Shown: positions 1 to 6,444, numbered from the stretch's first letter. The stretch: DNA of 13,848 nt from Bacillota bacterium (GCA_023424965.1 JAFADI010000008.1:1-13848), one strand, 5' to 3'. Numbers and translations are program-made. The notes: generated by a model from the sequence alone, not told the origin.

Positions 1-307
1 TGATGAAGTCAATGCCTTCCAGAACCATGTCGGTGATCCGGGGATCGCTGGTTTCGGCGGGCTTTTCCTCCCGGAGGAAGTAGAACAGGTCTTCCATGGC
101 GTGGGACAGGGAAGAAATGTTTTCGAAGAGCATCATGGCAGAAGCGCCCTTGATGGTGTGCATGACCCTGAAAATTTCATGGATGGCGGCCTCGGTGTAG
201 GCGCCGGATTTTTCTATACCGATGATGGATTGCTCCAGCTGTTCGATGAGCTGTGTGGTCTCAAAAATGAACATGTCAAGCATGGGTTCCTGGGTAAAAT
301 CTCTCAA
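1..307 (-). CDS. cheA: Chemotaxis histidine kinase CheA, N-terminal fragment
   Basis: This is the first ~102 residues of a CheA-type kinase, which phosphorylates itself on a His in the N-terminal HPt domain and passes the phosphate to CheY and CheB. The visible part is an HPt domain: helices beginning DMFIFETTQLIEQLE, then the phospho-His box IFRVMHTIKGASAMM (His about residue 50) and the following helix SLSHAMEDLFYFLREE. The dimerisation, ATPase and CheW-like domains lie beyond the left edge. I chose TTG at 307 because a GGGGGG Shine-Dalgarno sits 9 nt upstream and because CheA proteins usually begin just before the DMF helix. An in-frame ATG 48 nt further upstream, at 355, has only a weak ribosome site and directly follows a stop. 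Another HPt-containing kinase is possible, but the HPt sequence is CheA-like. Confidence 0.85.
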   Translation of the reverse strand, partial: MRDFTQEPMLDMFIFETTQLIEQLEQSIIGIEKSGAYTEAAIHEIFRVMHTIKGASAMMLFENISSLSHAMEDLFYFLREEKPAETSDPRITDMVLEGIDFI

Positions 308-388
308 TGGTCCGTTCCCCCCTTCATTTTGTATGCAGTAAAAAACATGCTCCATTCAAATTGCCTGCTTGCGGTGAATACAGCCCGG

Positions 389-425
389 CCATCACGGCAT
401 CCCCGCACTTTAGACTCGTGATTGG
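389..425 (-). other. Hairpin in the cheA leader
   Basis: Within the predicted ~140-nt cheA leader an inverted repeat (CC-ATCACG and CGTGAT-T-GG) gives an 8-bp stem with one bulged T and a 20-nt loop rich in G and C. The position between promoter and start codon would suit a regulatory leader. I do not recognise a known riboswitch core, and no T-run follows, so it is not an obvious attenuator. Confidence 0.35.
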
Positions 426-455
426 ATAGCCCTATTTTTTGAAAGGCGTGGGCTT

Positions 456-483
456 CTTATAGTATTTTATATAAATGTAACAA
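456..483 (-). promoter_or_regulatory. Candidate sigma-A promoter for cheA
   Basis: On the minus strand, TTGTTA (483-478) and TATAAG (461-456) are separated by 16 nt. Transcription would start near 449 and give a leader of about 140 nt before the TTG start. It is back to back with the recombinase promoter. The hexamers were matched by eye only. Confidence 0.5.
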
Positions 484-513
484 TATAGTTATTATGTTTC
501 ATTTTATATATTT

Positions 514-558
514 CCTATATGCCTATATTAGTGGAGATATACAAAATATAGTGGAGAT
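514..558. repeat. Tandem short repeats upstream of the recombinase promoter
   Basis: Two copies of CCTATAT (514-520, 522-528) are followed by two copies of TAGTGGAGAT (529-538, 549-558). The second pair is spaced exactly 20 bp, about two helical turns, so both copies lie on the same face of the DNA. They sit between the divergent cheA and recombinase promoters, just upstream of the recombinase -35. They could bind a regulator or the recombinase itself; this is inference from position. Confidence 0.45.
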
Positions 559-573
559 TTGGTAATAATTGAT

Positions 574-602
574 TTGAATTTTTATGAAACGTTTTATATA
601 AT
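574..602 (+). promoter_or_regulatory. Sigma-A promoter of the recombinase gene
   Basis: TTGAAT (574-579) and a perfect TATAAT (597-602) are separated by 17 nt, the ideal spacing. The expected start is near 609, giving a leader of about 30 nt with its AGGGGTGA ribosome site at 626-633. Confidence 0.75.
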
Positions 603-638
603 ATTAAATAAAATGATACATAATTAGGGGTGAATATA

Positions 639-1199
639 ATGACCGTTGAACCAGTAAGAGATAAAGCCAACATCAAGCAAATTTACTACTATTTGAATGG
701 AAAAGACCCCAAATACGGCCTTCTTTTCAAGTTCGGACTGAATACCGGCCTCAGGATCAGCGACATCCTGCCCATCACCGTTAAAGATATATTTAACGGC
801 ACAGGAGAGTACAAAGATTATCTGACCATAAAAGAAAAGAAAACCGGGAAAGAGAAAAAGATAAAACTGAACAACGCTCTGCGCAAAGCCATTGACACAT
901 TTATGAAAGGGCAGAACCTGAGCCCGGAGTCCTACCTTTTTTCAAGCCAAAAAGGCGGCAACATAAAGCGCATACAGGCTTACAGGGTACTAAAAGAGGC
1001 TGCGGACATCTGCGGCGTGGAGAATTTCGGCACCCACAGCCTGCGCAAAACCTGGGGCTATTGGACTTATAAAATGTCAAAATACAACATCGGTTTAATC
1101 ATGGATACCTTCAATCACAGCTCCCAGAGCATTACCCTGCGGTATATCGGGGTAAACCAGGATCAAAAGGACGAACTTTATTCCCTTGTTCAATTCTAA
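639..1199 (+). CDS. Solo-catalytic-domain tyrosine recombinase/integrase
   Basis: A 186-residue protein of the tyrosine recombinase (phage integrase) family, which cuts and rejoins DNA through a 3'-phosphotyrosine. All catalytic residues are present: Arg39 in NTGLRISDIL, the beta-hairpin Lys near 68 in KKTGK, His133 and Arg136 in THSLRKTW, His160 in FNHSS and the nucleophile Tyr169 in LRYIG. The N-terminal core-binding domain of XerC/D and most integrases is missing, so the size resembles FimB/FimE-type or YoeC-type solo recombinases. ATG 639 is preferred over GTG 630, because the GTG is part of the AGGGGTGA ribosome site 6 nt before the ATG. It has its own promoter and divergent neighbour cheA. 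No excisionase, phage gene or transposon end is visible, so its target is unknown. It looks intact, not a pseudogene. Confidence 0.9.
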   Translation: MTVEPVRDKANIKQIYYYLNGKDPKYGLLFKFGLNTGLRISDILPITVKDIFNGTGEYKDYLTIKEKKTGKEKKIKLNNALRKAIDTFMKGQNLSPESYLFSSQKGGNIKRIQAYRVLKEAADICGVENFGTHSLRKTWGYWTYKMSKYNIGLIMDTFNHSSQSITLRYIGVNQDQKDELYSLVQF

Positions 1200-1356
1200 A
1201 GCGGAAATCGATTTATATGGTAGGAGCAGCAGGAAAAGCTTAATACCGGGTTGCTTTTACCGTGTAATCCCGTCCCGGATATTTATGCCCTCTGCAAATA
1301 AAAAGATTGTAGAAAAAAGTAGTTTTTTGTAGTATAATGCTTTAGTATGTAATGAT

Positions 1357-1374
1357 ACAATTTAACTAAATTGT
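1357..1374. repeat. 18-bp inverted repeat ACAATTTA-AC-TAAATTGT
   Basis: Perfect 8-bp arms surround a 2-bp centre, with a smaller GTAT/ATAC dyad just to the left (1347-1360). It is about 150 bp beyond the recombinase stop. It could be a protein-binding site; the AT-rich context makes such a dyad less surprising, so the functional claim is weak. Confidence 0.35.
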
Positions 1375-1428
1375 TCCATTTGTTTTGGTTAGTATGCGCT
1401 TTTTTCCAGATTTTATACCCTCCAAAGC

Positions 1429-1470
1429 AAAAAAATCACGGTCATCCGGCATTCTTCCATGCCCTTGACC
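1429..1470 (-). terminator. Rho-independent terminator after recR
   Basis: On the minus strand GGTCA-AG-GGCAT, a GGAAGA loop, then ATGCC-GGA-TGACC form a 10-bp stem with an internal loop. GTGA and seven T follow. It lies about 50 nt after the recR stop and ends the ybaB-recR transcript. Confidence 0.85.
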
Positions 1471-1518
1471 ATGATTTCATCAAGCAGGTTTATTCAACTT
1501 GTTTTATCCGGCAGCGTC

Positions 1519-2118
1519 CTATAATTCCCTTCGCCCCTCCAGAGCTTTTGCAAGGGTTACTTCATCCGCATACTCCAAATCCCCTCCTACAGGAATGCCA
1601 TGCGCAATTCTCGTAGTTTTGATTCCAAGAGGCTTCAACAGCTTGGATATATACATGGCTGTCGCTTCCCCTTCAATTTTGGGATTTGTCGCAAGGATTA
1701 CTTCTTTGATATTGCCCTGTTTTATCCTTTCGAGGAGCTCTTTGATTTTGATATCCTCCGGTCCGATTCCTTCCATTGGGGATATGGCCCCATGAAGAAC
1801 GTGATAAAGGCCTTTAAACTCTCTCGTCCTCTCCATGGCTACAACGTCCCTGGGATCTTCCACTACACAGATTACCGTGTGGTCCCTGGAAGAACCTCCG
1901 CATATGGAGCAGGGGTCCATCTCCGTAAGATTGCTGCATATGGAACAGTACCTTGTCTTCTGCTTCGCTTCGGTGATAGACCTGGCAAGGTTTTCAACCT
2001 TTTCGGGCGTCAGATTGAGCACATGGAAAGCAAGCCTCTGGGCTGTTTTGTGTCCTATGCCCGGAAGCTTCTCAAATTCTTCAATCAGTCTTGCCACTGG
2101 AGGTGAATAAAAGCTCAT
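1519..2118 (-). CDS. recR: Recombination mediator protein RecR
   Basis: A 199-residue RecR, full length for the family. With RecO (and RecF) it helps load RecA onto gaps and SSB-coated single-stranded DNA. The domain order is standard: an N-terminal helix-hairpin-helix (LPGIGHKTAQRLAFH, residues 18-32), a four-Cys zinc finger (C58, C61, C70, C73), a Toprim domain starting at VVEDPRD (Glu87), and the C-terminal Walker-B-like GIPVGGDLEYADEVTL. ATG 2118 has an AGGAG site 9 nt upstream. Only 43 nt separate it from the stop of ybaB, so the two form an operon closed by the terminator at 1429-1470. Confidence 0.98.
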   Translation of the reverse strand: MSFYSPPVARLIEEFEKLPGIGHKTAQRLAFHVLNLTPEKVENLARSITEAKQKTRYCSICSNLTEMDPCSICGGSSRDHTVICVVEDPRDVVAMERTREFKGLYHVLHGAISPMEGIGPEDIKIKELLERIKQGNIKEVILATNPKIEGEATAMYISKLLKPLGIKTTRIAHGIPVGGDLEYADEVTLAKALEGRREL

Positions 2119-2161
2119 TGTATTTATCTCCTGTAAAACCGTCTTTGAAAAAAGTTCCCTA

Positions 2162-2503
2162 TCAGAAAAGACCGGGAAGTCCGCCCATTCCGCCGGTTAT
2201 TTTGCTCATCTCCGAATTTACCATTTCGTCGGCTTTTCTGATAGCCTCGTTAACCACTGCCAGAATCAAGTCCTGCAGCATTTCTACATCATCCGGGTCA
2301 ACAACTTCAGGCTTTATGGTTATTTCTTTGATTTCCTTCTTGCCTGATACAACAACAGTGACAGCCCCGCCTCCGGCAGTTGCCTCAACTGTTCTCTCCT
2401 GAAGTTCGGCCTGCAGCCTTTCCATGTCTTTCTGCATTTTCTGGGCCTGCTTCATAAGGTTGCCCATGTTTCCACCCAAGCCCGGGAATCCACCTTTCGC
2501 CAT
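2162..2503 (-). CDS. YbaB/EbfC-family nucleoid-associated protein
   Basis: A 113-residue DNA-binding protein of the YbaB/EbfC family, which forms small tweezer-like dimers on DNA and is usually encoded next to recR. The N-terminus is Gly-rich (MAKGGFPGLGGNMGNLMKQ) and leads into the long amphipathic helix MKQAQKMQKDMERLQAEL. The conserved beta-core follows (VEATAGGGAVTVVVSG, then EITIKPEVVDPDDVEML). ATG 2503 is chosen because AGGAGG lies 8 nt upstream; the open frame runs further upstream without a better start. In many bacteria dnaX precedes ybaB-recR, but here the upstream gene is a GDYXXLXY-family protein, so dnaX must be elsewhere. Confidence 0.96.
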   Translation of the reverse strand: MAKGGFPGLGGNMGNLMKQAQKMQKDMERLQAELQERTVEATAGGGAVTVVVSGKKEIKEITIKPEVVDPDDVEMLQDLILAVVNEAIRKADEMVNSEMSKITGGMGGLPGLF

Positions 2504-2537
2504 ATCTACGTCCTCCTGTAATTGCGATTTCCTTAAT

Positions 2538-2567
2538 ATTATACAGTATTCTATCAAGGATATACAA
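2538..2567 (-). promoter_or_regulatory. Candidate promoter of ybaB-recR
   Basis: Minus-strand TTGTAT (2567-2562) and perfect TATAAT (2543-2538) are spaced 18 nt, within the 75-bp gap after the upstream gene. Transcription would start near 2531, about 28 nt before the ybaB start. Confidence 0.6.
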
Positions 2568-2578
2568 TAACCTTCGGT

Positions 2579-3145
2579 CTATTTCTTCGCAAGATATTCT
2601 TCGATGGGTGTCCCGTCGATGTAAAGCCTTTCAAGTACCGCGGCACCGGAAACCACCCGGACCATCACATAGATCTCGGCTGTATTTTCCCTCAGCCTTT
2701 CACTGTATTCCTTTTCAGCCTCCGGGGCCAGCTCTTCATCCATGTAATAACGATCAAAGGGCAAGCGCACCCTGATCATTTTCTTATTGGCATCTCCCGT
2801 TGTATTGGCAACCCTGACCTCCATATAGTCCCCCGCCGCGGGTTTCTCCTTTGATACCGCCGTAAAGTGGGCATACCCGTTTTCATCCGTCTCCATGACT
2901 GCGAAAACAGTATCTCCGTACAGGTAATCACTGTTGTCCGTTGCAGGGATCTCCCCCGTATCGAAATTCAAGCTGACATAACGGCCCCGGAAGGGGTCAT
3001 AGGGATCTACGGGAGCAGCCTTGAACTTGAACTGCTTCCCGCCGGCCAGAGTCATCTCCCGGTTTCCAATCATATATGCCGGTACTGCAAGCTGTGCCAA
3101 AAAGAGAAGACCCAAAAGCCAGAGCAATATTTTTTTATTCAACAT
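2579..3145 (-). CDS. GDYXXLXY-family membrane-anchored protein
   Basis: A 188-residue protein with an N-terminal membrane anchor (residues 4-26, ILLWLLGLLFLAQLAVPAYMI) and an extracytoplasmic beta-rich domain. The segment DPYDPFRGRYVSLNFD (residues 48-62) fits the family signature, although the name-giving motif reads G-R-Y-V-S-L-N-F, with Arg in place of Asp and Phe in place of the last Tyr. The molecular function of the family is not known. Its start overlaps the end of the DUF2157 gene by 11 bp, with a GGGGAG ribosome site inside that gene, so translation is probably coupled. The two families are often encoded together, which suggests a membrane complex. Confidence 0.82.
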   Translation of the reverse strand: MLNKKILLWLLGLLFLAQLAVPAYMIGNREMTLAGGKQFKFKAAPVDPYDPFRGRYVSLNFDTGEIPATDNSDYLYGDTVFAVMETDENGYAHFTAVSKEKPAAGDYMEVRVANTTGDANKKMIRVRLPFDRYYMDEELAPEAEKEYSERLRENTAEIYVMVRVVSGAAVLERLYIDGTPIEEYLAKK

Positions 3146-4454
3146 TTTTATCTCCCCTTCTCTTTATTATCATTACATTCGAAACCAGAAAGCCTGCGCC
3201 CACCAGTATAAAAGCCACTCCGCGCTCCAGGAAGCCCATGCTGCTGTCAAAGAACCTCAGTATGGCAAGCATTGCCAGTACAAGCATGCCTCCGTTGGCG
3301 GTACCCAGTCTTCCTGCACGCACGCCTCTTGTCACGATGTAAATACCCAATATAAGCAGGTATGCGTTATATAAAAGCACCACGGGCATTGTATCCCATG
3401 CCTGGGCCATAAAATATCCCAGGATGGACAGGACGGCCATTGAAGCAAAAACAAGGGGGTATGCCTTTCTCTTTCTTGCGAAAATAAAAATCATATACAA
3501 AGCGGCTAACACAAGCCCAATTGCGATTACGTAATCAAGATAGCCTGCCAGCTCATGATATCCCGCCTCGTGGCGGTAATACCTGAACCCGATCCTCTCC
3601 CAGGGCCATTCATAGGTCAAAAGATAGGACATGGCCAAAGTGCCCAGGGTGCCTACAACTTTGAAGGGCTGCTGCCACAAGGCCTGCGCTTTTCTGAACC
3701 TCAGTTCCGCCAGCAGGAACAGGGTAACAAAGTAGCTGCTGTAAACGACAATCCACAAACCCGGCAGTACTTTTTCAAGCGTTATCCCAATGGCCACGCA
3801 GAGCACCACGGAAAGAGACCAGCAGATAAATACCGAAGGATTGGAATAGGGATTGTTTTTGATCTTTTTCAAAATGAAGGGAACCATCAGAGCCAGCAAC
3901 GCCCAGAAAAGAAGGGCATCTCCCCGGTCACTCTGCACGCTTCCGGACCATACCGTAATCCCCACCAGGTAAAACAGCGCCGGAAGTGTCGCATCCATAA
4001 TATAGATCAAAGGTAAAGCCAGCAGCATCCAGCTGAGGAGGAACCCCGAAAAATCGCCTGGAATGTGGTAGGTCTGACCTATAAGGGATATACAGGCCCC
4101 AATGGAAATCATAAGGAACGAGGTCGTACCCTCCCTCCAGGCACCGGAATCCCTCTTGCGGAGAAAAGCGTACAATACCAGCAATTGTCCTGCAACCAGC
4201 GGCATAAAAGACAATACCGTCCTGGCCGCCCGGGAAAGGTCGGACCAGTTTTTAGCAAGAATAAGTATTATTCCGGCCCCAATCAGTATAGCTCCTAGAA
4301 CTCCGAAAATCGCAAGAACCGTCTTCAGCCCTGCCGTATCCTCCGACTCCCCATAATAATCCCGGAGTTTATCGGCATTTTCTCTATTTATTATTCCTTC
4401 ACTTACAAGCTTGGGAATCTCGCCATAAAGCCACTTAACATTTCTACGGCTCAT
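3135..4454 (-). CDS. DUF2157 polytopic membrane protein
   Basis: A 439-residue protein with the N-terminal cytoplasmic segment typical of DUF2157 (KWLYGEIPKLVSEGIINREN, followed by a YYGE helix end), then many hydrophobic helices from about residue 44 to the C-terminus. By eye there are at least ten, for example 44-67, 80-97, 110-128, 134-151 and 155-171. No catalytic motif stands out, and the role is unknown. ATG 4454 has a strong AGGAGG site. The gene is the first half of an overlapping pair with the GDYXXLXY-family gene. The short C-terminal tail is basic (KRRGDK). Assignment to DUF2157 rests on the N-terminal pattern and the partner gene, not on a database search. Confidence 0.85.
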   Translation of the reverse strand: MSRRNVKWLYGEIPKLVSEGIINRENADKLRDYYGESEDTAGLKTVLAIFGVLGAILIGAGIILILAKNWSDLSRAARTVLSFMPLVAGQLLVLYAFLRKRDSGAWREGTTSFLMISIGACISLIGQTYHIPGDFSGFLLSWMLLALPLIYIMDATLPALFYLVGITVWSGSVQSDRGDALLFWALLALMVPFILKKIKNNPYSNPSVFICWSLSVVLCVAIGITLEKVLPGLWIVVYSSYFVTLFLLAELRFRKAQALWQQPFKVVGTLGTLAMSYLLTYEWPWERIGFRYYRHEAGYHELAGYLDYVIAIGLVLAALYMIFIFARKRKAYPLVFASMAVLSILGYFMAQAWDTMPVVLLYNAYLLILGIYIVTRGVRAGRLGTANGGMLVLAMLAILRFFDSSMGFLERGVAFILVGAGFLVSNVMIIKRRGDKNVE

Positions 4455-4542
4455 AGCCGCCCCCCTCCTTTCACCCCTGTAACTTTTATATGATCAAAGC
4501 AGCAAACTCTGTTGCCCTTTCTCTCCCACTCTATATATCCCC

Positions 4543-4833
4543 TTATTTGATCCGGTTAAATAAAATCTCAATCAAATAGCCGGCGGGCCAGTATAGAAGT
4601 CCGAACAGTACGGCGGCCAGATTTCCATACATACCTAAAGCTCCTGCCCGGTTACTTTCTTTTCGCCCTATAGATCCGGCAATTATGCCTATGGGACAAA
4701 CAAAAAGTGAAAATGCGAAACCCAGGTTTCCGTAAAAAGAGTAAAGTGTAAATCCTTCTACGTAGAAGATTACCGCAGCAGCGAAGATTGCCGCCGAGGC
4801 CCATCCCAGAACCTTTTTTACCAGGCCGCCCAT
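4543..4833 (-). CDS. Small membrane protein, probably three TM helices
   Basis: A 96-residue hydrophobic protein that I do not recognise. Three segments could span the membrane: residues about 9-27 (LGWASAAIFAAAVIFYVEGF), 33-54 (GFAFSLFVCPIGIIAGSIG) and 65-90 (MYGNLAAVLFGLLYWPAGYLIEIL). A basic loop (RKESNRAG) links the second and third. ATG 4833 is preferred over GTG 4848, because the GTGAGGG around the GTG makes a ribosome site 8 nt before the ATG. It is 88 nt upstream of the DUF2157 gene on the same strand with no visible terminator between them, so co-transcription is possible. The function is unknown. Confidence 0.75.
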   Translation of the reverse strand: MGGLVKKVLGWASAAIFAAAVIFYVEGFTLYSFYGNLGFAFSLFVCPIGIIAGSIGRKESNRAGALGMYGNLAAVLFGLLYWPAGYLIEILFNRIK

Positions 4834-4937
4834 AAAGTCATCCCTCACAAATTTAAATTCCGTACTGTTTCGTTTATATTTTTATAATACATGCACCGAA
4901 AGGGCTTTAAAAGTGAAACAGGTCATGAAAATGGAAC

Positions 4938-4958
4938 AAAAAAAATGACTTTCGTCAT
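4938..4958 (-). terminator. Second of two tandem terminators
   Basis: On the minus strand ATGAC-GAAA-GTCAT is followed by eight T in total. The stem is short and low in GC, but the loop is a stable GAAA tetraloop. It lies just downstream of the terminator at 4968-4989 and probably acts as a back-up. Confidence 0.6.
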
Positions 4959-4967
4959 AGAAAAATG

Positions 4968-4989
4968 AAAAAGAGCCTTGTCAAGGCTC
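4968..4989 (-). terminator. Terminator overlapping the end of the 70-residue gene
   Basis: A perfect 8-bp stem (GAGCCTTG, one-base centre, CAAGGCTC) is followed on the minus strand by five T. The 5' arm encodes the last two codons and part of the stop (GAG CCT TGA) of the gene ending at 4981. Confidence 0.8.
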
Positions 4990-5193
4990 ATAATTCACTT
5001 CCGGGTATTTGTCATTTTCATCCCCGTATGCTAGATTGTCATACAGGCGCCCTATCATTTCAAAGGCTTCAATGTCCCTGTTCTGATCGTCATTCAAGAA
5101 ATCTTCCAGGTCTGCCAGTGTTCTTATTTCAAAAGGATAATCCGTCTCCGCCAAAAGGGCGTTGATTCTGTCAAATACTTCCCTTTCTCCCAT
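4981..5193 (-). CDS. Small acidic protein of unknown function
   Basis: A 70-residue, strongly acidic protein that I do not recognise. It is predicted helical in the first two thirds (EVFDRINALLAETDYPF, LADLEDFLNDDQNRDIEAF) with a Tyr/Asp/Glu-rich tail (DENDKYPEVNYEP), and has no membrane segment or Cys. ATG 5193 has GGAGG 7 nt upstream. It follows the NdpA-like gene by 61 nt with no terminator between them and is closed by two tandem terminators. It is therefore either the second gene of that operon or is read from its own promoter at 5211-5239. Confidence 0.72.
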   Translation of the reverse strand: MGEREVFDRINALLAETDYPFEIRTLADLEDFLNDDQNRDIEAFEMIGRLYDNLAYGDENDKYPEVNYEP

Positions 5194-5210
5194 TTCTGCG
5201 CCTCCAAACC

Positions 5211-5239
5211 AGTATATAAGTTAGTATGCGCCAAATCAA
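5211..5239 (-). promoter_or_regulatory. Possible internal promoter before the 70-residue gene
   Basis: Minus-strand TTGATT (5239-5234) and TATACT (5216-5211) are spaced 17 nt. The predicted start (about 5204) would fall inside the ribosome site at 5205-5201, which argues against efficient use. Confidence 0.3.
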
Positions 5240-5254
5240 GAAACATATTACTTC

Positions 5255-6268
5255 CTATTTGTTCGATATCCTGGTAACATTTTTTATAATTATGGAAATA
5301 GTTCCATCGGGATTGTTTATAAATTCGATCTTGTCCCTGTCGTTGTAGCAATCCACCGGAAAATTTATTTCAATCCCCGTATCGGTTTTAATCTTATGAT
5401 TTTGAAATTTCTTAGCGATAAGGGTTTCCGGTATTTCCACGGTTCTCTCCGTCAGGCCCGATTTCTGTACCTCCTCCATATATTCGTTCTGAACCTCGAT
5501 GTTGTTCTTAAACACTTCCCTGGCCAGAGAGTCCACTTCGATGGCGCTTTTTTCCTCAAAGCTCTCGCTTATGGCCTTTTTAAACTGCGCCGTCTTTTCG
5601 AAATCTTCATCAAAATATTTTTTACTGAGCTTCTGGGCCGCTTTATTAATTATTTTGACCTTTTCATTGTTGGATAAATCAGAATCACTTTTAAGAAACA
5701 TCCTGGAAAGGTAGCAGCACTTTTCACCATTTATTTCATATTCCTTTTCAATGAGCTGAATGCTGCAATCTTTAAGGTCGATGAGTATGCACTCGTCGAT
5801 TTTCTGTCCGTCGGCCGGAAGCAGGGTTTTGTGCTTGATCAGGGTATTGGCGCTGCTTTCCCCGTCATTTTGCACATAGTGGGTATAGCCCATCCTGTAG
5901 TTCATTTTCAGAATCCCCAGGAAATCCCTGTTGTTACAGTTGAAAAGGCAGCATACCAGATCAGCGGGAGGAATATCCACGTTTTTAAGCATTATGTCAA
6001 AAAGTGTGGCGGCAATATCCCGGGTTATGGGAAGAAAATCTTCCGTATTGCTTTCAAGGCACTGGCAGAGAAATCTGACTTTATTTTCTTCCCCCGTAAA
6101 TCTGGCATTTTTCAGGTTATTGTCCTCCTGGATTTTCGCAACGTGCTTTTCAAGAAATTCACATACCTCTCCCTCTGCCTCCAGTTCCATGTCGGACAGG
6201 ACAGGAACGGTTATATTGTTGTCCAGAATATGTAGCACCGCCTTTTTTATTGCTATCTGACCATCCAT
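5255..6268 (-). CDS. NdpA/YejK-type nucleoid-associated protein
   Basis: A 337-residue protein resembling the 37-kDa nucleoid-associated family (YejK/NdpA, PF04245). The start MDGQIAIKKAVLHILDNNI matches the family's typical opening. Other family-like stretches are FMLKN/VDIPPADLVCCLF and the phrase NRDFLGILKMNYRMGYTHYV. A polar, helical middle follows, and the protein ends in a beta-rich tail (GIEINFPVDCYNDRDKIEF, then GTISIIIKNV). Members bind the nucleoid in gamma-proteobacteria; the role in Firmicutes is not settled. ATG 6268 was chosen from the GGGGGA ribosome site 8 nt upstream; the 45 codons of open frame before it run through the promoter and hairpin and are unlikely to be translated. 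The gene is followed by the 70-residue acidic gene. Confidence 0.85.
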   Translation of the reverse strand: MDGQIAIKKAVLHILDNNITVPVLSDMELEAEGEVCEFLEKHVAKIQEDNNLKNARFTGEENKVRFLCQCLESNTEDFLPITRDIAATLFDIMLKNVDIPPADLVCCLFNCNNRDFLGILKMNYRMGYTHYVQNDGESSANTLIKHKTLLPADGQKIDECILIDLKDCSIQLIEKEYEINGEKCCYLSRMFLKSDSDLSNNEKVKIINKAAQKLSKKYFDEDFEKTAQFKKAISESFEEKSAIEVDSLAREVFKNNIEVQNEYMEEVQKSGLTERTVEIPETLIAKKFQNHKIKTDTGIEINFPVDCYNDRDKIEFINNPDGTISIIIKNVTRISNK

Positions 6269-6323
6269 ATATAAATCCCCCACATTATTTTCAGTATTGT
6301 TTTTGCTTTTCCACAGCTTGTAC

Positions 6324-6332
6324 ATTATACCA
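6324..6332 (-). promoter_or_regulatory. Extended -10 promoter of the NdpA-like gene
   Basis: On the minus strand TGG-TATAAT (6332-6324) forms an extended -10 element without a good -35. The start would be near 6317, about 50 nt before the ATG. The -10 box lies in one arm of the large dyad at 6324-6359. Confidence 0.65.
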
Positions 6333-6359
6333 TAAACTTTTACATGTTTAGGGTATAAT
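6324..6359. repeat. 36-bp dyad with TATAAT in both arms
   Basis: ATTATACC-A-TAAAC, an 8-bp centre, then GTTTA-G-GGTATAAT: 13 of the 14 outer base pairs are complementary. The left arm carries the minus-strand -10 box of the NdpA-like gene and the right arm carries TATAAT on the plus strand (6354-6359). It could be an operator or a pair of divergent promoters; the plus-strand one lacks a clear -35. Confidence 0.6.
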
Positions 6360-6402
6360 TGCGCATGTGCATTTCGGCACAGCCGAAAATCTTGCACGCG
6401 CA
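6360..6402. repeat. 17-bp stem-loop beside the NdpA-like promoter
   Basis: TGCGC, bulge AT, GTGCA, TTTCGGC, loop ACA, GCCGAAA, bulge ATCT, TGCAC, GCGCA. All 17 pairs are Watson-Crick. It abuts the right arm of the 36-bp dyad. No T-run follows on either strand, so it is not a terminator. It may be a cruciform, protein-binding site or part of an untranslated RNA. Confidence 0.65.
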
Positions 6403-6444
6403 AAATTCACTGTATACTGACCGTTTCAGCGGTTATCATACCAT

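Larger units (their letters stand above)
1200..1518. other. Intergenic region between the recombinase and recR
   Basis: No convincing gene is seen in these 319 bases. They contain the recR terminator (1429-1470), a TATAAT on the plus strand (1333-1338) whose only -35-like partner TTGTAG is 20 nt away, an A6-GTAG-T6 self-complementary stretch (about 1313-1327), and a dyad at 1357-1374. The convergent gene ends make it a boundary between two transcription units. Confidence 0.6.

Noticed and set aside
307..449. c-di-GMP-I (GEMM) riboswitch before cheA
   Set aside because: The stretch GATGGCCGGGCTG on the minus strand recalls the 3' end of that class, but the conserved CAAAGCC core and the GAAA-loop stem are absent.
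465..600. Three copies of TTTTATATA (465-473, 502-510, 592-600) as regulatory repeats
   Set aside because: The region is very AT-rich and the copies have irregular spacing; they overlap promoter elements and are probably compositional.
1371..1616. 81-residue plus-strand ORF
   Set aside because: TTG start, no ribosome site, and it runs through the recR terminator and antisense to recR; a shadow frame.
1389..5231. Shared 11-mer TTAGTATGCGC at 1389-1399 and 5221-5231
   Set aside because: Matches of this length are expected many times by chance in a window of this size, and the flanks do not match.
6269..6403. 45-codon N-terminal extension of the NdpA-like protein
   Set aside because: It runs through the stem-loop, the dyad and the promoter, and the typical family start MDGQ with a good ribosome site lies at 6268.
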